DNA from: Pseudoglutamicibacter cumminsii
GTDB taxonomy: Bacteria; Actinomycetota; Actinomycetes; Actinomycetales; Micrococcaceae
Assembly: GCF_003143995.1 (NCBI RefSeq)
Contig: NZ_QFWG01000008.1
Location: 47,289-111,288 of the forward strand
Length of the DNA: 64,000 nt
Reading direction: 5' to 3'
Each line of letters begins with the position of its first letter. Positions within the stretch are counted from its first letter, which is position 1. Position numbers and translations under genes: made by a program. The notes below the pieces were generated by a model, which was not told where the DNA came from, searched no databases, and saw only the letters and a program-made list of their open reading frames with translations. Positions 27,033 to 35,044 of the stretch are shown one piece after another.

Positions 27033-28541
27033 ATGGCACAGCAAGCAGTCCCGGAGAACCTTCCAGATCAGATCCGCCACTACATCGGCGGCAAGTGGGT
27101 TGACTCGATCGACGGCGACACTTTCGACGTCCTCAACCCAGTCACTAACGAGGCCTACATCAAGGCTTCCTCCGGCAAGGTCGCAGATATCGATGCTGCG
27201 GTTGCCGCCGCGAAGGACGCTTTCGAAAACGGTCCATGGCCAACCATGCTTCCGCGCCAGCGTTCCCGCATCCTGCACAAGATCGCGGATGTCGTGGAGA
27301 CCCGCGCGGACGAGCTCGCAGCGATGGAGTGCTTCGACACCGGCCTCCCGATCTCCCAGGCGCGCGGCCAGGCGCACCGTGCAGCTGAGAACTTCCGTTT
27401 CTTCGCTGACCTGATCGTGGCTCAGCACGATGACACGTTCAAGGTTCCGGGCCGTCAGATCAACTACGTCAACCGCAAGCCGATCGGCGTTGCCGGCCTG
27501 ATCACGCCCTGGAACACCCCGTTCATGCTTGAATCGTGGAAGCTCGCTCCAGCGATCGCAACCGGTAACACCGTTGTGCTGAAGCCGGCGGAGTTCACGC
27601 CGCTGTCCGCATCGCTGTGGCCAGGCATCTTCGAAGAGGCTGGCCTGCCAGCTGGCGTGTTCAACATGGTTCACGGTTACGGCGAAGAGGGCTTCGCGGG
27701 CGATTCGCTCGTCAAGCACCCAGACGTCCCGCTGATCTCCTTCACCGGTGAATCCAAGACCGGCCAGATCATCTTCGGCAACGCCGCACCGTTCCTCAAG
27801 GGCCTTTCGATGGAGCTCGGCGGCAAGTCCCCAGCCGTCGTCTTCGAGGACGCGGACCTCGAAACCGCGATCGACGCGACCATCTTCGGCGTGTTCTCCC
27901 TCAACGGCGAGCGCTGCACCGCAGGCTCCCGCATCCTGGTTCAGCGCAGCATCTACGACGAGTTCGTGGAGCGTTACGCGGCGCAGGCTAAGCGCGTCAA
28001 GGTCGGCCTGCCGCAGGATGAGACCACCGAGGTCGGTGCGATCGTGCACCCTGAGCACTTCGAGAAGGTCATGTCCTACGTCGAAATCGGTAAGGAAGAG
28101 GCCCGCCTGGTTGCTGGCGGCGGCCGCCCTGACGAGTTCCCTGAGGGCAACTTCGTTCAGCCGACCGTTTTCGCTGACGTCTCCCCTGACGCCCGCATCT
28201 TCCAGGAAGAGATCTTCGGCCCAGTCGTTGCGATCACCCCGTTCGACACCGAAGAGGAAGCGCTCGAGCTCGCCAATAACACCAAGTACGGCCTCGCCGC
28301 ATACATCTGGACCAACGACCTCAAGCGTGCCCACAACTTCGCTCAGAACGTTGAGGCAGGCATGGTCTGGCTGAACTCGAACAACGTTCGTGACCTGCGC
28401 ACCCCATTCGGTGGCGTCAAGGCGTCCGGCCTCGGCCACGAAGGCGGCTACCGCTCGATCGACTTCTACACCGATCAGCAGGCCGTCCACATCAACCTCG
28501 GCAAGGTACACAACCCAGTTTTCGGTAAGCAGGAAAACTAA
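27033..28541 (+). CDS. hpaE: 5-carboxymethyl-2-hydroxymuconate semialdehyde dehydrogenase HpaE
   Basis: 502 aa aldehyde dehydrogenase. Oxidises the ring-cleavage product of homoprotocatechuate to 5-carboxymethyl-2-hydroxymuconate with NAD+. Visible motifs: ITPWNTPFMLESWKLAPAI, VVLKPAEFTPLSA (cofactor), FTGESKTG, the general-base Glu in MELGGKSPAVVFED, and the catalytic Cys in NGERCTAGSR. QEEIFGPVVAI and the C-terminal FGGVKASGLGHEGGY are family-typical. ATG 27033 is chosen, with GAGGAG 10 nt upstream. Transcribed from the operator at 26895 and ended by a terminator at 28609. Confidence 0.93.
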   Translation: MAQQAVPENLPDQIRHYIGGKWVDSIDGDTFDVLNPVTNEAYIKASSGKVADIDAAVAAAKDAFENGPWPTMLPRQRSRILHKIADVVETRADELAAMECFDTGLPISQARGQAHRAAENFRFFADLIVAQHDDTFKVPGRQINYVNRKPIGVAGLITPWNTPFMLESWKLAPAIATGNTVVLKPAEFTPLSASLWPGIFEEAGLPAGVFNMVHGYGEEGFAGDSLVKHPDVPLISFTGESKTGQIIFGNAAPFLKGLSMELGGKSPAVVFEDADLETAIDATIFGVFSLNGERCTAGSRILVQRSIYDEFVERYAAQAKRVKVGLPQDETTEVGAIVHPEHFEKVMSYVEIGKEEARLVAGGGRPDEFPEGNFVQPTVFADVSPDARIFQEEIFGPVVAITPFDTEEEALELANNTKYGLAAYIWTNDLKRAHNFAQNVEAGMVWLNSNNVRDLRTPFGGVKASGLGHEGGYRSIDFYTDQQAVHINLGKVHNPVFGKQEN

Positions 28542-28608
28542 AACCTGCCCCGGCCGGTAGCCCTGAGGGGCGCCGGCGACTGGTACCTAGCAACAGGTAC
28601 CTAGCCTG

Positions 28609-28668
28609 ACTGCCGCTTGCTGCGGAACCGACTTCATCGTCGGCCGCGGCAGGCGGCAGTTCCTTTTA
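28609..28668 (+). terminator. terminator after hpaE
   Basis: actgccgcttgctgcgg (28609-28625) pairs with ccgcggcaggcggcagt (28644-28660) through two G-U pairs, enclosing a smaller ccgac/gtcgg hairpin, and is followed by tcctttt. It separates hpaE from the membrane-protein gene. Confidence 0.8.
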
Positions 28669-28731
28669 AGCGCACGATGCGGTGGTTGGCGCGGCCTGTT
28701 CAGCTCGCCGCATCTTTGGTAGACAAGGTTC

Positions 28732-29511
28732 ATGGCAAATACAAACCAGCCGCCACCGTCGTCCAAGCTAGCTAAGGCATGGGCCGAGTTCAGCTGGGGC
28801 AAAGCGATAGTCAAGATGCTTGTGCTTCAGGTCTTGTCCGGCCTGACGATGCTGGGATTCGTGTGGGGCGGCGGGTTCGGTGGCGTCCACACACGCAGCG
28901 GGAGCGTGGTCGAGCCTGCATACATCCTCGTCGCGTGGGCTGGCCTCCAGGGCTGTTACGTCGTGTATAACCGTGCCACTGGCGTCAAGGACCAAAACTT
29001 CATTGTGCAGAGTCCCCGCTACATCCCGTTGCTCGTGATCTCGCAGGCCCTCGGTGTTGCGGTCATGGCGGCGTGCGTGTTCCTTGGCGCAAACATGCAC
29101 CGCGAGCAGCATGCACCGGGTTCACTCGTGGCACTCATCCCGGAGAATGGTGCGGCGTGGCTGGCTTTCGTTCTCTATACCGTTTCGATGGCCACGTGGC
29201 CGACCGCGTGGATGCTTTATCTGCTCATCATGTCGGCCCGCCGGAAAACGATCGCACTCGGACTCATCCTTGGTTTGCCGGGCTTCATTGTTGTCTTGAT
29301 CGGTGGCCTCTTTCTGGGGTGGCATGTGTTCAACCAAGAGTTCGCCGATGTGGATGCGGCGGTGGCGCTCTGGTTGCCGATTGCACTGGGCGGGTTAGCG
29401 GCCTATGCGGCATCGCTTGCGTGGCTTGCGTGGGCAAAGCGGCGCGGCCACATCGGCCCTCCACCTGATAAGCCAGGCATGTTCACCGGCGCAGTCCGCT
29501 GGCAAGATTAG
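28732..29511 (+). CDS. six- or seven-helix membrane protein of unknown function between hpaE and hpaD
   Basis: 259 aa, not recognised. After a Pro/Ser-rich N-terminus it has hydrophobic segments at about 30-50, 68-85, 105-125, 140-165, 178-200 and 215-235. The short C-terminus ends PDKPGMFTGAVRWQD. There is no transporter signature. The ATG has no Shine-Dalgarno sequence but lies 6 nt after TAGACA, a possible leaderless promoter. None of the hpa operator palindromes precedes it, so it seems to be expressed separately although it sits inside the hpa cluster. Confidence 0.7.
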   Translation: MANTNQPPPSSKLAKAWAEFSWGKAIVKMLVLQVLSGLTMLGFVWGGGFGGVHTRSGSVVEPAYILVAWAGLQGCYVVYNRATGVKDQNFIVQSPRYIPLLVISQALGVAVMAACVFLGANMHREQHAPGSLVALIPENGAAWLAFVLYTVSMATWPTAWMLYLLIMSARRKTIALGLILGLPGFIVVLIGGLFLGWHVFNQEFADVDAAVALWLPIALGGLAAYAASLAWLAWAKRRGHIGPPPDKPGMFTGAVRWQD

Positions 29512-29555
29512 CTGCGGCTAGATTTTCTCTGCTCATGCTTCCCTAGCATCGCCGG

Positions 29556-29567
29556 ATCATATACGAT
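29556..29567 (+). promoter_or_regulatory. GntR operator / -10 of hpaD
   Basis: atcatatacgat differs by one base from the hpaE palindrome. TACGAT at 29562-29567 is the likely -10, giving a leader of about 50 nt before the hpaD ATG at 29623. Fourth copy of the regulon motif. Confidence 0.7.
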
Positions 29568-29622
29568 TTGAGATAAGGGAACGTGCTCTAGCGCACACCA
29601 CCTCAAACTCAGGAGGACAAAC

Positions 29623-30786
29623 ATGAGCAACCTGGTGAACCGCCAGAAGACCTCGTCCGGCTTTTATGTAGGCCAGGAAGGTCCAGTCAAGACCGACAAC
29701 CCGATCCCAACCCCTAAGGCCGAGGCGCCAGATGTGCTTCGTTGCGCCTACATGGAAATCATGGTGACGGACCTTGCTAAGTCCCGCGAGTTCTACGTCG
29801 ACGTCCTGGGCCTCGTGGTCACGGAAGAAGACGAGAACGCGATCTACCTGCGCTCGATGGAAGAGTTCATCCACCACAACCTGGTGCTGCGCAAGGGCGA
29901 TGTCGCCGCTGTTGCCGCGTTCTCCTACCGCGTACGCTCCCCAGAAGACCTCGACAAGGCAGAGGCGTTCTACAAGGAGCTCGGTTGCCGCGTTGAACGC
30001 AAGAAGGACGGCTTCGTCAAGGGCATCGGCGATTCGGTCCGCGTTGAGGACCCACTCGGGTTCCCATACGAGTTCTTCTACGACGTCGAGCACGTTGAGC
30101 GCCTCGCATGGCGCTACGACCTCTACACTCCGGGCGCGCTGGTGCGCCTGGACCACTTCAACCAGGTCACCCCAGACGTTCCACGCGCAGCGAAGTACAT
30201 GCAGGACCTCGGCTTCCGCGTCACCGAAGACATTCAGGACGACAAGGGCACCGTCTACGCAGCATGGATGCGCCGCAAGCCAACCGTGCACGACACCGCG
30301 ATGACCGGTGGCGACGGCCCACGCATGCACCACGTCGCGTTCTCGACCCACGAGAAGCACAACATCCTCGCGATCTGCGACAAGCTCGGCGCGCTCCGCA
30401 TGTCTGACGCGATCGAGCGCGGCCCGGGCCGCCACGGCGTATCCAACGCTTTCTACCTGTACCTGCGTGACCCGGACGGCCACCGCGTCGAGATCTACAC
30501 TCAGGACTACTACACCGGCGACCCAGACAACCCAGTTGTCACGTGGGATGTGCACGACAACCAGCGCCGTGACTGGTGGGGCACCCCAGTTGTGCCGTCC
30601 TGGTACACCGAGGCGTCCCTCGTGCTCGACCTCGACGGCAACCCACAGGAAGTTGTTGCACGCTCCGACGAGTCCGAAATGAAGGTCACGATCGGCGCTG
30701 ACGGCTTCTCCTACACCCGCAGCGACGACGACAAGGAGATGCCGGACTGGAAGAAGGGCGAATACAAGCTCGGAAACCAGCTCTAA
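29623..30786 (+). CDS. hpaD: 3,4-dihydroxyphenylacetate 2,3-dioxygenase (type I extradiol)
   Basis: 387 aa vicinal-oxygen-chelate dioxygenase; opens the homoprotocatechuate ring between C2 and C3. The metal triad can be placed as H178 (VRLDHFNQV), H237 (MHHVAF) and E290 (HRVEIYT). The spacings of 59 and 53 residues equal those of the Brevibacterium fuscum enzyme (H155, H214, E267), and the sequence is of the MndD/HPCD type. Those relatives use Mn or Fe, which sequence alone does not decide. An N-terminal extension of about 23 residues precedes the usual start, but AGGAGG lies 7 nt before this ATG. Its promoter carries the hpa operator. Confidence 0.95.
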   Translation: MSNLVNRQKTSSGFYVGQEGPVKTDNPIPTPKAEAPDVLRCAYMEIMVTDLAKSREFYVDVLGLVVTEEDENAIYLRSMEEFIHHNLVLRKGDVAAVAAFSYRVRSPEDLDKAEAFYKELGCRVERKKDGFVKGIGDSVRVEDPLGFPYEFFYDVEHVERLAWRYDLYTPGALVRLDHFNQVTPDVPRAAKYMQDLGFRVTEDIQDDKGTVYAAWMRRKPTVHDTAMTGGDGPRMHHVAFSTHEKHNILAICDKLGALRMSDAIERGPGRHGVSNAFYLYLRDPDGHRVEIYTQDYYTGDPDNPVVTWDVHDNQRRDWWGTPVVPSWYTEASLVLDLDGNPQEVVARSDESEMKVTIGADGFSYTRSDDDKEMPDWKKGEYKLGNQL

Positions 30787-30847
30787 ACGCGGCTTATAGC
30801 CGGTAAAACACCGGTTTCTAACCGGCTCAAGCCGGCCAAAACCTCAC

Positions 30848-30903
30848 GAAACGCCCCCGCGGCGCCTGCATCCAAGCAGGCACCGCGGGGGCGTTTCTTT
30901 TTG
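30848..30903 (+). terminator. terminator after hpaD
   Basis: gaaacgcccccgcgg and ccgcgggggcgtttc form a long stem with an inner gcgcctgc/gcaggc hairpin, followed by tttttg. Sequence blocks recur around 39001-39112, where they end the phd island. Confidence 0.9.
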
Positions 30904-31021
30904 TCGATTTGTGACGCGCGCCAGCATAGGCCATAGCACCATGACCGCCGGAGAGGTGCGCGAACCACTGCCCGCGGGGTCCATCTTCAAGCTGACGCGA
31001 ATCTCCTGACAAAATCAACCA

Positions 31022-31042
31022 TTGACAATCTCAACTAAATGT
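31022..31042 (+). promoter_or_regulatory. left copy of the MarR-type phd operator
   Basis: TTGACA at 31022 begins a 21-bp block that reappears inverted at 38291-38311 with three differences (consensus TTGACAWTCTCAA, then YTAWATGT). TTGACA also serves as a good -35 for phdA. Binding by the MarR protein encoded at 38437 would block the promoter. Confidence 0.65.
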
Positions 31043-31121
31043 CATTCCATAGTTTTGTGACGTCGGCCACACTCTGGCCGTCCCGAGCATCCCCGTCCCG
31101 AGCAACCTTTGGAGCAGCCTC

Positions 31122-32639
31122 ATGAACATCGGAGTAGGCACCTACCCTCGCCGCCGCGCAGGGGTCCGCCCTGAAGCAGTAGCCCTTGAGTTCGAGGGCA
31201 CCACCTACACCTACGGCGAGGTCGCCGAACGCGTCGACCGGCTCGCCCAGGCCCTCGTGGCCGGAGGAGCCAGCCGCGGGGACCGGATCGCCTACGTCGG
31301 GTTCAACCATCCCGCGCTGCTGGAGACCTTCTTCGCCACCACCCTGCTCGGCGGTACCTCGGTACTCGTGAACCCGCGGCTGTCCCCTGCGGAGGTGCAG
31401 TTCATCGTGGAGGACTCGGGCGCCTCCGTCGTCGTCTACGGCAACGACCAGGTACCCACGGCCGAGCGCCTGGCCACCAACCTCACGGGACTTCGCCTGA
31501 TCGCCGTGGAGGGTGAGGATGGCCCCGGCGAGCGCTACGAGGCGGTACTGGCCGCCAGCTCCGCAGAGCCGGTGGACGCGGAGGTGGACGACGACGACGT
31601 CGCCCTCATCATGTACACCTCCGGCACCACGGGCCGCCCTAAGGGTGCGATGCTCACCCACCGCAACCTCACCTTCCAGTACCTGAACGCTTTCACCGGC
31701 ACCGACCTCCGCCAGGACGAGGTCATGCTGACCGTGGCCCCGCTGTTCCACATCGCCGGGCTGAACATGACCACGATCCCCACGTTCATGATGGGCGGAC
31801 GGATCATCATCCAACGCGCTTTCCGGCCGAAGGACGTGTTGGACGAGATCTCGCGCTCCAAGGTCACGGGGTCCTTCATGGTTCCTGCAATGCTCGACTT
31901 CCTTTCCCAGGACCCGGCCTTCGCCGAGTCCGACCTGAGCTCGCTGCGCTCGGTCATGGTGGGCGGGTCCCCGCTGCCGGAACGCTCCATCCGCCTGTGG
32001 CAGGACCGCGGCGTGAAGATCGTCCAGGGCTTCGGGATGACGGAGACTGCCCCCGGCGTCTGCCTCCTGGAAGCGTCCGATGCTCTGTCCCATGCAGGTA
32101 CTGCCGGCCGCCCACACTTCTTCGCCGAGGTCCGCTTAGTGGATCCTCTCACCGGCGAGGACGTGGAAGACGGCACCGCCGGCGAGGTCTGGGTCCGCGG
32201 TCCGCAGGTCATGAAGGGTTATTGGAACCGTGAGGAGGCCACCGCCGCCGCACTGGAGGGCGGCTGGTACCACACCGGCGACATCGCTGTCCGTGACGGC
32301 GAGGGCTACTTCACCATCAAGGACCGCATCAAGGACATGTACATCTCCGGCGGGGAGAACGTGTACCCCGCGGAGGTGGAGAACGCCCTGCTTTCCCTGG
32401 ACGGCGTGGCCGAGGCGGCCGTCGTCGGCGTCCCGAACGAGCGATGGGGCGAGTCAGGCCTAGCCTTCGTGGTCCCTGCGGACGGCGCCTCGTTAGATCC
32501 AGAAGAGATCCGCGGCAAGCTGGCCGAGCTGCTAGCCAAGTACAAGGTGCCCGGGCAGGTGCGGCTCGTGGAAGAACTTCCACGCACCACGACCGGCAAG
32601 ATCCGCAAGGCCGTGCTGCGCGAGAGCGCCGTAGCCTGA
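31122..32639 (+). CDS. phdA: phenylpropanoid-CoA ligase (AMP-forming acyl-CoA synthetase)
   Basis: 505 aa ANL-superfamily enzyme. The AMP-binding P-loop is YTSGTTGRPKG (165-175), A5 is QGFGMTETAPG, A7 is WYHTGDIAVRDGEGY, A8 is KDRIKDMYISGGENVYPAEVE, and the catalytic Lys of A10 is in PRTTTGKIRK. The gene set around it (MHS transporter, MaoC, acyl-CoA dehydrogenase, amidohydrolase, SDR, MarR) equals the Corynebacterium phd and Rhodococcus cou clusters. This points to activation of p-coumarate, caffeate, ferulate or 3-phenylpropionates to CoA esters. The start has GGAG upstream. Symbol assigned by synteny. Confidence 0.85.
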   Translation: MNIGVGTYPRRRAGVRPEAVALEFEGTTYTYGEVAERVDRLAQALVAGGASRGDRIAYVGFNHPALLETFFATTLLGGTSVLVNPRLSPAEVQFIVEDSGASVVVYGNDQVPTAERLATNLTGLRLIAVEGEDGPGERYEAVLAASSAEPVDAEVDDDDVALIMYTSGTTGRPKGAMLTHRNLTFQYLNAFTGTDLRQDEVMLTVAPLFHIAGLNMTTIPTFMMGGRIIIQRAFRPKDVLDEISRSKVTGSFMVPAMLDFLSQDPAFAESDLSSLRSVMVGGSPLPERSIRLWQDRGVKIVQGFGMTETAPGVCLLEASDALSHAGTAGRPHFFAEVRLVDPLTGEDVEDGTAGEVWVRGPQVMKGYWNREEATAAALEGGWYHTGDIAVRDGEGYFTIKDRIKDMYISGGENVYPAEVENALLSLDGVAEAAVVGVPNERWGESGLAFVVPADGASLDPEEIRGKLAELLAKYKVPGQVRLVEELPRTTTGKIRKAVLRESAVA

Positions 32640-32683
32640 ACCCTTCCCTCATCACACCCCAAACAAGAGACACAGAGGTCATC

Positions 32684-34083
32684 ATGACTAGCATCACCCC
32701 CAAGAGCCGGCCTGACGGCACGGCCACATCCGCCGGAGAGAAGCAAGACACCGTAGATGCCTTGCTGAACATCTCCCCCGAGGAACGCCGCCGCGAGTCC
32801 CGCAAGGTCATCCTCTCCAGCTATCTGGGCTCGACCATCGAGTTCTACGACTTCCTGCTGTACGCCACCGCGGCCGCAGTCGTGTTCCCACACGTTTTCT
32901 TCCCGGCTTCGGACCCTCTGGCTGGATCCATCGCCGCCTTCGGCACCTTCGCGGCCGGCTACGTCGCCCGCCCGCTGGGCGGGGCGCTCTTCGGCCACTT
33001 CGGCGACCGGCTCGGCCGCAAGAAGATGCTGGTGCTCTCCATGCTCCTCATGGGCCTGGCGTCCACCGCGATCGGCCTGATCCCTTCCGCAGAGATGATC
33101 GGCATCTGGGGCGTGGTGCTCCTGGTGATCATGCGTATCTTCCAGGGCATCGCGGTCGGTGGTGAGTGGGGCGGCGCCGCTCTGATGGCTCTCGAGCACT
33201 CCGAAACGAAGAAGCGTGGATTCGCCGCATCCTTCACGAATGCCGGCGCTCCATCCGGCGCCGCGTTGGGCACCTTCATGATGGGCGCCGTCTCAGCCCT
33301 GCTCTCCGAGGAGCAGTTCCTCTCCTGGGGCTGGCGCATCCCGTTCCTCGTCTCCTTCCTGCTGCTGATCGTAGGCCTCATCATCCGCTCTAAGGTCTCT
33401 GAGTCCCCGGTCTTCCAGGCCGCCATGATCAAGGCTGAGGCTGAGGACAAGAAAAAGCCAAAGGTGCCGTTGATCTCAGTGCTTCGCCGCCCGAAGGCGC
33501 TCTTGTTGACGATGTTCGCCGGCGCCGCCGGCTTCGCCCTCCAGGTGCTGCTCCCGACATTCGCCGTCGGCTACTCCGCGGCCGGAGGAACGGCCCGTTC
33601 CGACGTCCTCTACGCCTTTGCGTGGGCCTCGGTCATCTCCATCTTCATGGTCGTCGGCTCCGGCCGGCTCTCTGACGCACTGGGCCGCCGTCCGGTGATG
33701 ATCGCAGGGCTCGTGCTCTACGTCGCGTTCTTGTTCCCGATGTTCCCGATGCTTCGTTCCGACAGCTGGCTCGTCATCCTCGCAGCGTTCACCATCGCCC
33801 TCGCCTTGCACGGCATGATCTACGGTCCGCTGGCGGCATTCATCGCGGAACAGTTCGGCACCGAGTCCCGCTACACCGGCGCTTCCCTGGGCTACCAGCT
33901 GGCCACCCTGCTGGGTGCCGGCTTCACCCCAACGATCGTTGCGTCGCTCTACGCCGGCCCGGCGGCGGAGAAAGCACACTGCCGGTCATCATGTTCATCG
34001 GTGCAATCGCAGCCGTCTCCACCATCGCGATCCTCTTGACCCGGGAATCGAAGGATCATGACCTGCTGATCCACGAACACTAA
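32684..34083 (+). pseudogene. phdT: phdT, MHS-type phenylpropanoid transporter, 3'-frameshifted
   Basis: Starts MTSITPKSRPDG with AGAGG before the ATG. Eleven helices are intact, with STIEFYDFLLYATAAAVVF, RPLGGALFGHFGDRLGRKKML and GGEWGGAALM typical of MHS importers. After ASLYAGPAAEK (about 33975) the frame changes to a Ser/Pro-rich string and stops at 34039. The -1 frame continues sensibly as STLPVIMFIGAIAAVSTIAI and ends at 34083. One base has therefore been lost near 33971-33977, removing the last helix from the zero frame. This may be a recent mutation, a sequencing error or a tolerated truncation. Partner of phdA in the phd island. Confidence 0.8.
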
Positions 34084-34101
34084 CTGCACCGGATAGGACA
34101 C

Positions 34102-34138
34102 AAGGCCGCGGTGGGCATTTGCCCACCGCGGCCTTTCC
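34102..34138. terminator. terminator between phdT and phdD
   Basis: aaggccgcggtgggc and gcccaccgcggcctt form a perfect 15-bp stem with loop attt, followed by tcctc. It can act on transcripts from both directions. Confidence 0.9.
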
Positions 34139-34249
34139 TCGTTCCACGCCCGAGGATCTGCTCAGACAGCCCTCAACCCAGCGGCAAGCTCCCCTCCCAG
34201 GACTTCTCATGCGATGACGCCCGGCGAGAGCTGGGCACCATCGGCTCTG

Positions 34250-34321
34250 TAGAACCACGTCAGGGTACAACCACGTCCCCCTGTTCAACCACGTCCCCCT
34301 GTACAACCGCGTCAGGAGAGA
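34250..34321. repeat. four degenerate 18-bp tandem repeats
   Basis: The units 34250-34267, 34268-34285, 34286-34303 and 34304-34321 follow the pattern caaccacgtccccctgt. The two central copies are nearly identical and the outer ones diverged. They lie in the convergent gap and do not code for anything evident. Confidence 0.8.
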
Positions 34322-34500
34322 GGTGGCTGCAACAAATGGTTCTGCCCGACCTCTGAGCCCCCAACGCGATGTCAACGGCAGGCACGGCCGAGGCCCCGCT
34401 CCCTCTCTAGTGGTAACGGGGCCTCTACTCTAAATATGCCGAAGGTCGGCCGCCACGCTGGCGGCCGACCTCATGACCCGACGCTGATCAACGGTAGAGA

Positions 34501-34971
34501 TCAGCGGTAGAAGCGGGCCAGGAAGACGGCCACGACGGCTGGGCGCTCCTCGCCTTCGATCTCGAAGGTCGCCTCGACCACGAGGTGCAGGCCGTCGCCC
34601 TTGACCTCCTGGACGTCGGCGAGCTTCATGACCGCACGGACGCGGGAGCCAACCTTGACTGGGGAGGTGAAGCGGACCTTGTCCAGGCCGTAGTTGACCT
34701 TGGTCTTGACGTCGGAAACGTCGAACAGCTCGCCCCAGAACGGGATGATCAGGGACAGGGTGAGGAAGCCGTGGGCGATCGGGGCGCCGAAAGGGCCGTC
34801 CTTGGCGCGTTCCGGATCCACGTGGATCCACTGGTGGTCATCGGTTGCGTCGGCGAATGTGTTCACCATGTCCTGGGTGATCTCGCGCCACTCGGTGGCT
34901 CCCAGTTCGGTGCCTGCCATGGTCTTGACGGCGTCGAAGTCGACGACGGTGCGTGCGGTGGTCTCGGTCAT
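34501..34971 (-). CDS. phdD: MaoC-family enoyl-CoA hydratase
   Basis: 156 aa hotdog-fold hydratase. The R-hydratase motif appears as FADATDDHQWIHVDPERA followed by GPFGAPIAHGFLTLSLI, giving the catalytic Asp/His pair. In the phd/cou pathways a hydratase adds water to the cinnamoyl-CoA double bond to form the 3-hydroxy-3-arylpropionyl-CoA. The ATG has GAGAGGA upstream. It is the last gene of the reverse-strand operon SDR - amidohydrolase - acyl-CoA dehydrogenase - MaoC, the same order as phdB-C-E-D of Corynebacterium glutamicum as I recall it. Confidence 0.87.
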   Translation of the reverse strand: MTETTARTVVDFDAVKTMAGTELGATEWREITQDMVNTFADATDDHQWIHVDPERAKDGPFGAPIAHGFLTLSLIIPFWGELFDVSDVKTKVNYGLDKVRFTSPVKVGSRVRAVMKLADVQEVKGDGLHLVVEATFEIEGEERPAVVAVFLARFYR

Positions 34972-35044
34972 GTTGCGGTCCTCTCAGGAAAGGGGTGGAA
35001 AGGGTGGTTAGGTCGGTGGGCCAGCGTCCCGCTGGCCTGGTGAA

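Larger units (their letters stand above)
30787..31121. other. intergenic region between hpaD and phdA
   Basis: 335 nt without a convincing gene. It holds the hpaD terminator (30848-30900), which is related to a second copy at 39011. It also holds the left MarR-type operator (31022-31042) and a direct repeat ccgtcccgagca just before the phdA ribosome binding site. The stretch 30920-31020 shows nothing else I can name. Confidence 0.6.
34084..34500. other. intergenic region between phdT and phdD
   Basis: 417 nt between convergent genes, no credible gene. It contains a strong terminator (34102-34138) and a block of four 18-bp tandem repeats (34250-34321). The rest shows no structure I can name. 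Confidence 0.6.

Noticed and set aside
26835..28511. 558-codon reverse open frame opposite hpaE
   Set aside because: Val/Asp/Leu-rich translation typical of an antisense frame; hpaE has complete ALDH motifs.
33970..33985. Programmed -1 ribosomal frameshift in phdT
   Set aside because: gagaaagc is not a good slippery heptamer and no downstream pseudoknot is apparent; a simple one-base loss is more likely.
34111..34356. Possible small gene in the phdT-phdD gap
   Set aside because: The frame starts inside the terminator hairpin and runs through tandem repeats; no ribosome binding site.
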